Source: an uncultured Gemmatimonadota bacterium (lineage in GTDB: Bacteria > Gemmatimonadota > Gemmatimonadetes > Gemmatimonadales > Gemmatimonadaceae). From it: a stretch of 64,000 nucleotides of DNA. Location: assembly GCA_902825965.1 (NCBI GenBank), contig CADEDA010000001.1, forward strand, positions 62,001 through 126,000. Reading direction: 5' to 3'. The notes under the pieces were generated by a model, which was not told the origin of the DNA, searched no databases, and saw only the letters and a list, made by a program, of their open reading frames with translations. Shown one piece after another: positions 1 to 8,557 of this stretch. How positions within the stretch are numbered: position 1 is the first letter of the stretch; every line of letters starts with the position of its first letter. Both the position numbers and the translations under genes were made by a program.

Positions 1-1156
1 GCGCCATGCCGATCCCGATCGCCGCCGCCTCGATCTCAAGCCAGCCGCGACGCCATCCGTCGGTCCACGCCTTGAGCAGCGCGGTCGCGCCGAGCCCGAC
101 GAAGAAGCCGGCCATCGGCAGGTCCGCGGCGAAGAACCCGAGCAGCGGGTGATAGACCCGCGCCCAGGCCGCCGCACCAGCCGTGAGCGCCAGCGCGAGC
201 AGCAGGATGGGGAACGAGTATCCCGTGACCTGCAGCATCACCGTGATGCGGTCCCGCCATCCGGCGCTGCCCATCGCGGGCAGCGCCTTGCGCGCCATCT
301 GGAAGGCGCCGCGCGACCACCGGCTCTGCTGGATCCGCAGGGCCGCGGCCGTCGCAGGGATCTCCGCCGGCACCACGGCGTCATGGTCGAACGCGAACCG
401 CCAGCCGCGGAGCCAGGCCCGCAGCGAGAGGTCGAGGTCCTCGGCCAGCGTGTCGGCGGACCACCCGCCGGCATCGGCGATCACGCTGCGACGCCACACG
501 CCACCCGAACCGTTGAAGTGGAAGAACTGCCCGGAGCGGCTGCGCGCCACCTGCTCGATGGCGAAGTGCCGGTCGATCCAGTGTCCGCCGGCGCGCTCGA
601 TCAACGTCCGCGGCGGGGCCAGCGGCCCCCAGCGGCCCTGCACCATCGCGATCTTCGGGTCCGTGAACCAGGGGATGAGCCGCTTCAACAGGTCCGGCGC
701 CGGCACGAAGTCGGCATCGAGGATCAGAATGAACTCGCCGGTGGCCGCCGTCACGGCCTCGTGCAGCGCACCGGCCTTGTAGCCCGTCCGCACCGTGCGC
801 CGCAGGTGCGCCACGTCCAGTCCACGGGCGCGCAGGCGCGCGATGGTCGCCTCCGCCAGCACGGGGGTGGCGTCGGTGGAGTCGTCGAGCAGCTGGATCT
901 GCAGGCGATCCGCCGGCCAGTCGAGCGCCCCCACGGCCTCGAGCAGGCGCTGGACCACCGCTTCCTCGTTGTAGACCGGGAGCTGCACGGTGACGCGTGG
1001 CAGCACCGCCGGCAGCGCCGGGCGCGTGGGCACCCTGCCCCGCAGCCGCCACGCCAGCCAGATCAGCCAGGTGTTGTAGTTGATCCAGCAGTTGAGCAGC
1101 AGCCAGATGCCCAGCACGAGGGCCAGGACAACGGCAGCGATGGTCGACGGATTCAC
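1..1156 (-). CDS. Processive-type GT2 glycosyltransferase, C-terminus cut by window edge
   Basis: The visible 385 residues start at a GTG. An N-terminal membrane segment (about residues 5-36) precedes a family-2 glycosyltransferase domain. The full processive signature is present: LPVYNEE (59-65), DD at 91-92, the DAD metal site at 147-149, ED at 239-240 and QQSRW at 276-280. This set marks cellulose-synthase/CslA-like enzymes that extend beta-linked glycans from nucleotide sugars at the inner membrane. Two further hydrophobic stretches (about 306-331 and 338-362) look like the start of the translocation channel; the rest runs off the left edge. It is the last visible gene of the dTDP-rhamnose operon, 100 nt after the methyltransferase. 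No good ribosome site precedes the GTG, so the start is moderately sure. The exact polymer is unknown. Confidence 0.88.
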   Translation of the reverse strand, partial: MNPSTIAAVVLALVLGIWLLLNCWINYNTWLIWLAWRLRGRVPTRPALPAVLPRVTVQLPVYNEEAVVQRLLEAVGALDWPADRLQIQLLDDSTDATPVLAEATIARLRARGLDVAHLRRTVRTGYKAGALHEAVTAATGEFILILDADFVPAPDLLKRLIPWFTDPKIAMVQGRWGPLAPPRTLIERAGGHWIDRHFAIEQVARSRSGQFFHFNGSGGVWRRSVIADAGGWSADTLAEDLDLSLRAWLRGWRFAFDHDAVVPAEIPATAAALRIQQSRWSRGAFQMARKALPAMGSAGWRDRITVMLQVTGYSFPILLLALALTAGAAAWARVYHPLLGFFAADLPMAGFFVGLGATALLKAWTDGWRRGWLEIEAAAIGIGMA

Positions 1157-1256
1157 GGGGGGAGGTGCACGAGGTCACGGCGGGCGCTGCCGCGAGCGGC
1201 CGCGCGGCGAAAGCTATCGGGTCGCTGCCACGACCAGCAATCAGCGTCGACCGCGT

Positions 1257-1904
1257 TCACCGCCGCAGCGGCACGCGGGGGTCGTAGGCCGCGATGAAGC
1301 ACTCGCCGCCCGACCAGTGCGGGCTCACGTACGAGGCGAAGCGCACGGGCGGGTAGCGCTCGAGGAACCTCTCGTCGAAGCTGTGGAGGTGGTACGGCAG
1401 CCGCGTGGCCTCCGGTTCCTTCCACGGCGCGGCGATCACCACCAGGCGCCGCGCCAGCCCGAGCAACTTCTCGAGCAGGCGCCCCGGGTCCTCCGTGTGC
1501 TCGATGGTGTGCGAGCACACGACGACGTCGTACTGCTCCTCGAGGTCGAACACATCACCGACCCGATAGTCCACGCGCGGCAGCGACAACGCGGCCCGCG
1601 GGTACCAGGTCGGCTCCACGTCGATGGCCGTGACGGCGAAGTGCAAGCGGCTCCACGAGCGCGGATGGAAGACCCGCGCGATGAGGTCCGATCCCGCCGC
1701 GGTCCGGGCGCCGACGTCGAGCAGCGTGAGCGACTGCTGCGCCGGACTCGCCAGCTCCTCCTGCAACACCCGGCACACGTCCACCGCGAACCCGATGGAC
1801 TGCGAGTCGTCGCGGATGTGGCGCTGGCCCCGTGAAGTGTCGGCCACCGTCCGGTGCAGCAGGCGCGAGACCTGCCAGGCGGCGCGCAACAACGTGCGCG
1901 TCAT
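1257..1904 (-). CDS. Class I SAM-dependent methyltransferase
   Basis: This 215-residue protein has a class I methyltransferase fold. The SAM-binding motif I is LLDVGARTAAG (61-71), the acidic end of strand 2 is at AIDVEP (93-98), a GDVFD follows at 116-120, and VVVCSHTIEH (127-136) matches the Methyltransf_11 post-II region. The ATG overlaps the rfbC stop by 4 nt, so the two are translationally coupled. The context (rhamnose synthesis upstream, a polysaccharide synthase downstream) suggests it methylates a sugar or lipid-linked glycan in the same surface polymer. That is inference; the sequence does not reveal the acceptor. Confidence 0.85.
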   Translation of the reverse strand: MTRTLLRAAWQVSRLLHRTVADTSRGQRHIRDDSQSIGFAVDVCRVLQEELASPAQQSLTLLDVGARTAAGSDLIARVFHPRSWSRLHFAVTAIDVEPTWYPRAALSLPRVDYRVGDVFDLEEQYDVVVCSHTIEHTEDPGRLLEKLLGLARRLVVIAAPWKEPEATRLPYHLHSFDERFLERYPPVRFASYVSPHWSGGECFIAAYDPRVPLRR

Positions 1905-2467
1905 GGCGAACCCACGCGGTCGAAGAGCTCGGCCTCAGCGAGGTCCGGGGCCGCGGCATCGCTCGCCGACAGCAGCGGCGTGCCCGCCAGCGGCCAGGTG
2001 ATGGCGAGCGTCGGATCGTCCCAACGGACCCGCCGCTCGTGCTCCGCGTGCCGATAGTCGGTGGTCTTGTAGAGCACCTCGGCGCCGTCGGACGTGACGA
2101 CGAATCCGTGCCCGAATCCCTCGGGGACCCAGAGCTGACGCCGGTCCGCGGCACTCAACGCGACCCCCACCCAGCGACCGAACGACGGCGAGTCGCGGCG
2201 CAGGTCGACCGCCACGTCCCAGATGCTGCCGCGGACCACGCGAACGAGCTTGCCCTGCGGCCGCACCAGCTGGTAGTGCAGGCCTCGCAGGACGTGGGGC
2301 GCCGACACGCTGTGATTGTCCTGCACGAAGCGGGGCACACGCCCCGTCGCCGTCGCGAACCCCTCGTCCGAGTAGCTCTCGAAGAACGTGCCGCGCGCGT
2401 CCTCGTAGACGGTGGGTTCGAGGATGAGCACCTCCGGCAGCGCCGTGGGCATGCAACGGAAGGGCAT
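1901..2467 (-). CDS. rfbC: dTDP-4-dehydrorhamnose 3,5-epimerase
   Basis: RmlC-type cupin, 188 residues (usual length about 180-190). It epimerises C3 and C5 of dTDP-4-keto-6-deoxy-glucose, the third step of dTDP-L-rhamnose synthesis. The catalytic base is the His of RGLHYQ (His64), and the conserved Tyr lies in VLYKTTDY (Tyr133). FVQDNHS (48-54) and VPEGFGHGF (114-122) are further family motifs. It lies 3 nt downstream of rfbA and overlaps the methyltransferase start by 4 nt. Nothing looks degraded. Confidence 0.96.
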   Translation of the reverse strand: MPFRCMPTALPEVLILEPTVYEDARGTFFESYSDEGFATATGRVPRFVQDNHSVSAPHVLRGLHYQLVRPQGKLVRVVRGSIWDVAVDLRRDSPSFGRWVGVALSAADRRQLWVPEGFGHGFVVTSDGAEVLYKTTDYRHAEHERRVRWDDPTLAITWPLAGTPLLSASDAAAPDLAEAELFDRVGSP

Positions 2468-2470
2468 CGG

Positions 2471-3355
2471 CTACTCCGTCTCGAGGCGGCGGCGCAGGTA
2501 GTGGCCGTAGGCGTTGGCCCCCACGCGGTCCGCCAGTGCTTCGAGCTGCGCGCGGTCGATCCAGCCGTTGGTGTAGCTGATCTCCTCCGGGCAGGCGATC
2601 ATGAGACCCTGGCGCTTCTGCAGCGTGGCGATGAAGCTCGACGCCTCGAGCAGGCTCTCGTGCGTGCCGGTGTCGAGCCAGGCATAGCCGCGGCCGAGGA
2701 TCTCCACCGCGAGGTCGCCCCGCAGCAGGTAGTGGCGGTTGATGTCCGTGATCTCGAGTTCACCGCGGGCGGACGGCGTGATCCCGCGCGCGATCTCGCA
2801 CACGTCGGCGTCGTAGTAGTAGAGGCCGGTCACGGCATAGTTGGAGCGCGGGCGGCTCGGCTTCTCCTCGATCCCCACGGCGCGGCCGTTGGCATCGAAC
2901 TCGACGACGCCATACCGCTCCGGATCCTGCACGTGGTACGCGAAGACCGTCGCGCCACGCTCCCGGCGCGTCGCCGCGGCGAGCCGCTTCACGAGGTCGT
3001 GCCCGAAGAAGAGGTTGTCCCCCAGCACGAGCGCGTTCGGGCGTCCGGCGATGAAGTCGCGCCCGATGAGGAACGCCTGCGCGAGGCCATCGGGGCTGGG
3101 CTGCGCCGCGTAGCGGATCGACATGCCCCAGGCGGCGCCGTCGCCGAGCAGCGCGGAGAACCTCGGCAGTTCCGGCGGCGTCGCGATGACCAGCACGTCG
3201 CGGATCCCGCTGAGCATCAGTGTGCTCAGCGGGTAGTAGACCATCGGCTTGTCGTACACGGGCAGGAGCTGCTTCGACACCGCTAGCGTGGCGGGGTACA
3301 GCCGCGTCCCGGCGCCGCCAGCCAGGATGATGCCACAACGCGGGGACGGACTCAC
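2471..3355 (-). CDS. rfbA: Glucose-1-phosphate thymidylyltransferase
   Basis: RmlA makes dTDP-glucose from dTTP and glucose-1-phosphate, the first step of the rhamnose pathway. The protein is 294 residues (typical about 290). It opens with the nucleotidyltransferase signature [11 protein letters not shown], followed by [24 protein letters not shown] sequence, GDNLFFG, and [20 protein letters not shown] in the sugar-binding half. The frame stays open far upstream, but homology begins right after the GTG at 3355, which overlaps the rfbD stop as GTGA. I therefore place the start there. Confidence 0.96.
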   Translation of the reverse strand: MSPSPRCGIILAGGAGTRLYPATLAVSKQLLPVYDKPMVYYPLSTLMLSGIRDVLVIATPPELPRFSALLGDGAAWGMSIRYAAQPSPDGLAQAFLIGRDFIAGRPNALVLGDNLFFGHDLVKRLAAATRRERGATVFAYHVQDPERYGVVEFDANGRAVGIEEKPSRPRSNYAVTGLYYYDADVCEIARGITPSARGELEITDINRHYLLRGDLAVEILGRGYAWLDTGTHESLLEASSFIATLQKRQGLMIACPEEISYTNGWIDRAQLEALADRVGANAYGHYLRRRLETE

Positions 3356-4266
3356 GGCGCGAGACCCGGACAGAGGAGATCGACGGTCGCCGCGACCTCG
3401 GCCGACCAGTCGGGCAACACCACCCCGAAGGTCTGACGCAGCGCGTGCGTGGACATCCGGGAGTTTAGCGGGCGGATGGCCGCGGCGGGATGGTCGGCGC
3501 TGCGGATGGCCCGTACTGCCGCCGGTCCGGCGCGGAGCACGCATCCGCGCGCCGCCGCGCGCGCGAGCACCGCCCGCGCGACACCGTGCCAACTGGTCTC
3601 GCCCGCTGAGGCCAGGTGGTAGGTGCCCCAGCGAGGGTCCTCCGGCGGCGCCGAGTCCATCGCGCGCAGGACGCTCGCGGTGACCTCCGCGATGCGTGCC
3701 GCCGTGGTGGGTGCACCGAACTGGTCGTCCACGACCTCCAGCGCCGGTCGCTCGGCGGCCCGGTGCAGGATGGTGCGCACGAAATTGCGGCCCACGGGAC
3801 TCACCACCCAACTCGTGCGGAAGATGAGGTGTCGCCGCGCGGTCCGCACACCCGCCTCGCCGGCCAGCTTGCTGCGCCCATACACGGACAGCGGCCGTGG
3901 CGTGTCGGTCTCGCGCCACGGGCGCGTTCCGCTGCCATCGAACACGTAGTCGGTCGAGTAGTGGACGACGATCGCGTCGAGGCGCTCGGCCTCCTCGGCG
4001 ATGACCTGCGGCGCCAGCGCGTTGACGCGCTCCGCGACCTCCGGCTCGGCCTCCGCGCGATCGACCGCGGTGTAGGCCGCCGCGATGATGATGATGTGCG
4101 GTCGAACCGCGTGGATGGCGGCGCGAAGCGCCGACGGTGACTCGAGGTCGGCCGCCTCGCGCCCGAGCACCCGCACCTCCCCGAGCGTCGCGCCGAGTGC
4201 GGCCAGAGCCTGCGCGACCTGTCCCGTCTTCCCGAAGACCAGGGTCCGCAGTGGGACCGCGCTCAC
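3352..4266 (-). CDS. rfbD: dTDP-4-dehydrorhamnose reductase
   Basis: RmlD is the NADPH-dependent reductase that finishes dTDP-L-rhamnose. It is 304 residues. The Rossmann nucleotide motif is [11 protein letters not shown] (11-21), the catalytic Thr/Asp region is [12 protein letters not shown] (102-113), and the YxxxK pair is Tyr129 and Lys133 in YGRSKLAGE. The GTG start overlaps the rfbB stop by 4 nt and the end overlaps rfbA by 4 nt, a fully coupled chain. A run of four Ile (about residues 58-61) comes from an ATG-triplet repeat in the DNA and lies in the expected beta strand. Confidence 0.95.
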   Translation of the reverse strand: MSAVPLRTLVFGKTGQVAQALAALGATLGEVRVLGREAADLESPSALRAAIHAVRPHIIIIAAAYTAVDRAEAEPEVAERVNALAPQVIAEEAERLDAIVVHYSTDYVFDGSGTRPWRETDTPRPLSVYGRSKLAGEAGVRTARRHLIFRTSWVVSPVGRNFVRTILHRAAERPALEVVDDQFGAPTTAARIAEVTASVLRAMDSAPPEDPRWGTYHLASAGETSWHGVARAVLARAAARGCVLRAGPAAVRAIRSADHPAAAIRPLNSRMSTHALRQTFGVVLPDWSAEVAATVDLLCPGLAP

Positions 4267-5330
4267 GCCAGTCCCTGGCCGTAGTGCCCCGTCACCCAGC
4301 TGCGGTACGCCCCGCTCGTGACCCCCTCCACCCAGTCGGGATGCTCGAGATACCAGCGGACCGTCTTCGCCAGCCCGGACTCGAACGTCTCCTGAGGCCG
4401 CCAGCCGAGCTCGCGCTCGATCTTCCGCGCATCGATCGCATAGCGACGGTCGTGGCCGGGGCGATCGGGCACGAACGCGAGCTGGGTCTCGTACGGGGAA
4501 CCGTCGAGGCGGGGCCGCGCCGCGTCGAGGAGCCGGCAGATGCGGCGCACGACATCGAGGTTGGGGCGCTCGTCCCACCCGCCGACGTTGTAGACCTCGC
4601 CCGGCCGGCCCGCCTCAAGCACGCGCATCACCGCCCGGCAGTGGTCCTCGACGTACAGCCAATCCCGCACCTGCATGCCGTCGCCGTACACGGGCAACGG
4701 CTTCCCCTCGAGGGCGTGCAGGATCACGAGGGGGATCAACTTCTCCGGGAACTGATAGGGACCGTAGTTGTTGCTGCAGTTCGTCGTGAGCACCGGCAGG
4801 CCGTACGTGTGGTGCCAGGCGCGCACGAGGTGATCGCTCGCCGCCTTGCTCGCCGAGTACGGCGACGTGGGCGCGTACGCATGCGATTCGCGGAAGGCCG
4901 GCGCCTCGGGCGTGAGCGCGCCGTAGACCTCGTCGGTGGAGACATGCAGGAAGCGGAAGGCGGCGCGCTCGGCGTCCGGGAGCTCCTGCCAATACTCTCG
5001 GACGGCCTCGAGCAAGTGGAAGGTGCCGACGATGTTCGTCGTGACGAACGCATCCGGCCCGTGGATCGATCGGTCCACGTGCGATTCGGCCGCGAAGTTG
5101 ACGACCGCACGCGGGCGGTGGTGCCGCAGCAGCTCACGCACCGCCGCCCGGTCGCCGATGTCCCCGTGCACGAACCCATAGCGCGGATCGTCCTGCACCG
5201 CGGCCAGGTTCGCGGGATTCCCCGCGTACGTGAGGCGGTCGAGATTCAGCAGCGGTTCGCGCTTCGCGGCGAACCAGGCGTGCACGAAGTTGCTGCCGAT
5301 GAAGCCGGCGGCACCGGTGACGAGGATCAT
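4263..5330 (-). CDS. rfbB: dTDP-glucose 4,6-dehydratase
   Basis: RmlB is the extended short-chain dehydrogenase that converts dTDP-glucose to dTDP-4-keto-6-deoxyglucose. It is 355 residues, as expected. The NAD motif is [11 protein letters not shown] (5-15), the catalytic Thr-Asp-Glu triad is in STDEVYG (131-137), and YSASK supplies Tyr158 and Lys162. [17 protein letters not shown] is the substrate-binding loop. It is the first gene of the minus-strand operon, so the operon promoter should lie in the 84 nt between here and the AhpD-like gene, although that gene is also on the minus strand and could be co-transcribed. Confidence 0.97.
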   Translation of the reverse strand: MILVTGAAGFIGSNFVHAWFAAKREPLLNLDRLTYAGNPANLAAVQDDPRYGFVHGDIGDRAAVRELLRHHRPRAVVNFAAESHVDRSIHGPDAFVTTNIVGTFHLLEAVREYWQELPDAERAAFRFLHVSTDEVYGALTPEAPAFRESHAYAPTSPYSASKAASDHLVRAWHHTYGLPVLTTNCSNNYGPYQFPEKLIPLVILHALEGKPLPVYGDGMQVRDWLYVEDHCRAVMRVLEAGRPGEVYNVGGWDERPNLDVVRRICRLLDAARPRLDGSPYETQLAFVPDRPGHDRRYAIDARKIERELGWRPQETFESGLAKTVRWYLEHPDWVEGVTSGAYRSWVTGHYGQGLA

Positions 5331-5414
5331 CTGGGTCCCGAGGAGTGGTCGCGGCGGGACGCACGAGACACGCCCGCCGACGACGCAAGATACTGCCGGC
5401 CCGTGCGCTGCGCG

Positions 5415-5975
5415 TCACTCCGTGCGGTACTGCGCCCGGATCGCCTCGTCCGGCGGCGCGGCCGTCATCCGCCCCGCGAAGTTGGCCAGCGTCGACACGG
5501 CGGCCGAGACGATCACCTCGAGCGCCTGCGCTTGCGAGAAGCCGGCGCCACGGAATGTGTCCAGGTCCGCCGCACTCACGCGGCCGCGCTCGCGCAGTAC
5601 GGCGCGCGTGAACGCGGTGAGGGCGGCGAGTCGTGCGTCCGCCGGCGTGCCGCCGGCGCGGATCGCCTGCACCGAGGCCGCGTCGAGCCCGGCCGCGAGC
5701 GCGAACGTCGCGTGGATCGCCTGGCAGTAGCCGCAGCCGTTGGTCACCGCGTTGGCGAGCGCGAGCACCTCACGCTCGAGTGGCGCGAAGCTGCCGGCCA
5801 TGTTGATCTCGCGCAGCGTCACGAACGCCTCGATGAGCGTGGGTGAACCGGCCATCGCGCCGGCGAGGTTCGGCACCATGCCGACGTTCTGCTTGAGCCG
5901 CTCGAGCGCGGGACGGCCACGGTCCGGGGCGTCGGCCAGGGAGTGGATGGCGAACGTGCTGCTGCTGACGGTCAT
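5415..5975 (-). CDS. AhpD-like carboxymuconolactone decarboxylase-family protein
   Basis: This 186-residue protein is all-helical. It carries the CxxCxxxH redox motif of the AhpD/CMD superfamily at Cys81, Cys84 and His88 (NGCGYCQAIHA). Members with this motif act as peroxidase partners or alkylhydroperoxidase-like enzymes; those lacking the cysteines decarboxylate gamma-carboxymuconolactone. The cysteines favour a redox role. It is divergent from the XRE regulator at 6111, and two inverted repeats fill the shared intergenic region, so the regulator probably controls this gene. The electron donor is unknown. Confidence 0.85.
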   Translation of the reverse strand: MTVSSSTFAIHSLADAPDRGRPALERLKQNVGMVPNLAGAMAGSPTLIEAFVTLREINMAGSFAPLEREVLALANAVTNGCGYCQAIHATFALAAGLDAASVQAIRAGGTPADARLAALTAFTRAVLRERGRVSAADLDTFRGAGFSQAQALEVIVSAAVSTLANFAGRMTAAPPDEAIRAQYRTE

Positions 5976-6061
5976 CGGTGCCTCGGGATGGAGTGGGTCA
6001 CATGTCGCCGCGAGGGTCGCGGCACAGGCGCAACCTCACCGGCGTCCGTCTGCGCGCCAAC

Positions 6062-6089
6062 TACCTGCGAGGTAAGTGCCGTGCGGCAC
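6062..6089. promoter_or_regulatory. Two adjacent inverted repeats, candidate operator
   Basis: TACCT-GCG-AGGTA (6062-6074) is followed at once by GTGCCG-TG-CGGCAC (6076-6089). They lie between the divergent AhpD-like and XRE genes, 22 nt before the XRE start. The placement suits a shared operator bound by the XRE protein; that function is inferred. Confidence 0.45.
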
Positions 6090-6110
6090 CACGACCGTAG
6101 ATTCCACGCC

Positions 6111-6941
6111 ATGTCTCGCCCGTCGGCCGCCTCCGCGCCCCATCCGCCGCCCCTGGGACTCGCGCTCAAGCACTGGCGCGGGCGCCGAGGCCTCAGCCAG
6201 CTCGGCCTCGCACTCGAAGCCGGCGTCTCGGCGCGCCACGTCAGCTTCATCGAGAGCGGGCGCACGCGGCCCAGCCGCGAGATGATCACGCAGCTCGCCA
6301 CGGCGCTGCGCCTGCCGCTGCGCGAACACGGGGACTTGCTCGAGGTGGCCGGCTACGCACGGCAGGTGCGCGAGACCGACCTCGACGCGGCGGCCCTGGC
6401 GCCGGCACGACGCGCCATCACCATGCTGCTCGAGCACCACGACCCCTTGCCGGCCGTGGTGATGGACCGTCACTGGAACCTCATCGACTCCAATCCGGGC
6501 GCGAGCCGCTTCTTCGCGTTCCTGCTCGACGGGAGGACCGTCGCGGCACCCAACATCCTCCGCTTGATGTTCGATCCCGAGGCGCTGCGTCCGTGGGTGA
6601 CCAACTGGACCGACGTCGCGTCGGCGCTCATCCGGCGCGTACATGACGAGGCCGTCGGGGGCATCCTCGATGCACGCAGCGAAGCCCTGCTCCGCAGCCT
6701 CGAGCAGTTCCCTGAGGCGCGCGCCGTGATGCGACCGCCGGCACCCGACGGCGCGTGGCCGCTGTTGCCCATCCGGTTCGCCAAGCACGGTCAGCAGTTC
6801 GCGTTCTTCTCCATGGTGACGTCGCTCGGCACCCCGCGCGACGTCGCGCTGCAGGGACTGCGGATCGAGAGCTTCTTCCCAGTCGACGACGCGACGCGCC
6901 GGGCGGTGGAGCGGCTGCCGAGGGCCGACGCGGCGCCCTGA
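6111..6941 (+). CDS. XRE-family regulator with MmyB-like ligand-binding domain
   Basis: The protein is 276 residues from the ATG at 6111. An N-terminal helix-turn-helix of the Cro/C1 type occupies about residues 16-70; its recognition region includes LSQLGLALEAGVSARHVSFI and ESGRTRPS. The rest matches the MmyB-like ligand-binding domain seen in Streptomyces-type regulators: a PLPAVVMDRHWNLIDSNPGA core, then the FFAFLLDG and LMFDPEALRPWVTNW regions. Such proteins usually repress a divergently transcribed enzyme gene until a small, perhaps fatty-acid-like, ligand binds. The frame stays open upstream into the intergenic palindromes, so the later start is preferred. No clear Shine-Dalgarno site is seen. 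Confidence 0.85.
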   Translation: MSRPSAASAPHPPPLGLALKHWRGRRGLSQLGLALEAGVSARHVSFIESGRTRPSREMITQLATALRLPLREHGDLLEVAGYARQVRETDLDAAALAPARRAITMLLEHHDPLPAVVMDRHWNLIDSNPGASRFFAFLLDGRTVAAPNILRLMFDPEALRPWVTNWTDVASALIRRVHDEAVGGILDARSEALLRSLEQFPEARAVMRPPAPDGAWPLLPIRFAKHGQQFAFFSMVTSLGTPRDVALQGLRIESFFPVDDATRRAVERLPRADAAP

Positions 6942-6963
6942 GGCGACGAGCGCCCCGTCGGCG

Positions 6964-8421
6964 TCAGCGCACACTCCGGGCGTTGCGCCTGACCACGTGC
7001 GAGTCCTCGCGCGAGTCCACGCGCGAGAGCACACGCGAGACCACGCGGGCGAGCTCGCGGATCCCTGCCCCGATCACCGCCTCGCCGCTGCGCGCGTAGC
7101 CAAGGATCAGCGTCGCCGGCCGCCGCGACCTCCGGGACTCGTACGCCCCGAGGTAGTTGAGTGCGATGCCCTCGCGCTGCGCAGCCTCCATGATCGCCCG
7201 CTCGTCATGACCGGCCGGCAGCCGCAACACCGCATGCAGGCCCGCCGCGACCCCGCAGACCGTCGCGTCGGGAAGGTGCCGCGCCACCGCCGCGACCAAA
7301 GCGTCGCGCCGCGCCCGGTAACGCACGCGCATCCGGCGCAGGTGCCGATCGAGTTCCCCGCGCCCCAGGAACTCCGCGAACGCGTATTGCTCGATGCGCG
7401 GAGACCCGAAGTCCGACAGCACCTGCTCCTCCTGCACCCGAGGCAGCAGGCGCGTGGGCAGCACGAGCCAGCCCAGGCGCAGTGCGGGTGCGAGCGTCTT
7501 GCTCGCCGTGCCGGCGTAGACGATGCGCGCGGGGTCCAGCGACTGCAGCGCACCCACCGGCGCCCGGTCGTAGCGGAACTCGGCGTCGTAGTCGTCCTCC
7601 ACCACCGTCGCGTCGTGGCGGCGTACCCAGTCGAGCAACGCCGTGCGCCGCTCGCCCGAGAGCACCGCACCGCTCGGGTACTGATGCGCCGGCGTGACGA
7701 TCACCACGTCGGGGCGGAGCCGCTCGAGCGCGTCCACGTTGAGGCCGTCGTCATCCACCGGCACGGCCACGCGCTCCAGGCCAAGGCGTTCGATCGCGCG
7801 CCACGCGTCGACGAAACAGGGGTCCTCGATGGCGATGCGCCGCGCCCCCATCGACTGCAACGCGCGCAGGAGCAGCGTGCGCCCCTGCGCCCAGCCGCTC
7901 GTGATGATCACGCGCGACGGATCCACGTCCACGCCGCGCACGCGCGCGAGATAGTCCCCGAGCGCCTGCCGCAGCACGAGCGCGCCGTGCGGATCGACGT
8001 AACCCAGCGCGGCGTCGGGCATGCGGCGCAATGCATCGCGCGTGGCGCGCAACCACGCGCCGCGCGGGAACGCGGCGAGGTCCGGGACCCCCGGCCGGAA
8101 GTCGATGCGGGGTTCCGGCGTGCTGGTCTCCAGCGCCCGTGTCGGCTTGGCGGAGGGCCACACGCAGTCACACACGTGCGGGCGCGATCCCTGCCGCACG
8201 ACGATGTAGCCTTCGGACGCGAGCTGGGCGTACGCGTCGACGACCACGGGCCGCGAGATGCCGAGTTCGCCGGCCAGGTCGCGGGTGGACGGCAAGCGGG
8301 CCCCGGGACGCAACGACCCGTCGCGGATGCGCGCGCGCAGTTGGTCCTCGAGTTGCCGGCCGAGGGTGCGTCCGCTCCCGCGGCTCACGGGCAGGAGCAG
8401 GTCGAGCGGCGTACTGGTCAA
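6964..8421 (-). CDS. MocR/PdxR-family regulator (GntR HTH plus aminotransferase domain)
   Basis: The 485-residue protein joins a GntR winged helix (about 15-85; PSTRDLAGELGISRPVVVDA) to a fold-type I aminotransferase domain (about 105-470). The PLP lysine is Lys308 in GTASKTLAPALRLGW, and EDDYDAEFRYD (275-285) holds the Asp/Tyr that contact PLP. MocR proteins sense PLP or amino-acid adducts and control a neighbouring gene. The start is a TTG at 8421 with a good GAGGAG site 5 nt upstream. The divergent EamA exporter at 8558 is the likely target. The last about 20 residues carry xSRx tetrapeptide repeats from a DNA tandem repeat. Confidence 0.93.
   Translation of the reverse strand: MTSTPLDLLLPVSRGSGRTLGRQLEDQLRARIRDGSLRPGARLPSTRDLAGELGISRPVVVDAYAQLASEGYIVVRQGSRPHVCDCVWPSAKPTRALETSTPEPRIDFRPGVPDLAAFPRGAWLRATRDALRRMPDAALGYVDPHGALVLRQALGDYLARVRGVDVDPSRVIITSGWAQGRTLLLRALQSMGARRIAIEDPCFVDAWRAIERLGLERVAVPVDDDGLNVDALERLRPDVVIVTPAHQYPSGAVLSGERRTALLDWVRRHDATVVEDDYDAEFRYDRAPVGALQSLDPARIVYAGTASKTLAPALRLGWLVLPTRLLPRVQEEQVLSDFGSPRIEQYAFAEFLGRGELDRHLRRMRVRYRARRDALVAAVARHLPDATVCGVAAGLHAVLRLPAGHDERAIMEAAQREGIALNYLGAYESRRSRRPATLILGYARSGEAVIGAGIRELARVVSRVLSRVDSREDSHVVRRNARSVR
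7000..7047. repeat. 12-bp tandem repeat, four copies, inside the MocR C-terminus
   Basis: Four degenerate copies of a CGAGNCCACGCG-like unit run head to tail, and a fifth weaker copy follows to 7059. On the minus strand they encode xSRx repeats at the extreme C-terminus of the MocR protein, beyond the conserved fold. Unit length 12 keeps the frame, so copy-number change would lengthen or shorten the tail by four residues. Confidence 0.7.
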
Positions 8422-8460
8422 CTTTTCTCCTCGCTAACTGGAACTTCTTGCCTTACCAGT
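8412..8460. promoter_or_regulatory. Repeated ACTGG/CCAGT boxes, candidate MocR operator
   Basis: The divergent region holds TACTGGTCAACTT (8412-8424), a related AACTGGAACTT (8436-8446) and an inverted TTACCAGT (8453-8460). MocR regulators typically bind one direct and one inverted copy of a short box between divergent genes, and this arrangement fits. The first box overlaps the MocR TTG start, which would suit autorepression. Binding is inferred. Confidence 0.5.
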
Positions 8461-8557
8461 CTGCGCGCAGATTCCGTGGGCGTCAAGCGCGGCACCAGCG
8501 CCGTCCGCGCGCTGTCCGCGCGCCGCCCGCATCGCATTCCTATAGAAGGAGCTGTCT

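Noticed and set aside
381..1178. 265-codon minus-strand frame overlapping the glycosyltransferase
   Set aside because: Same strand, wrong frame; the true GT2 frame has all catalytic motifs.
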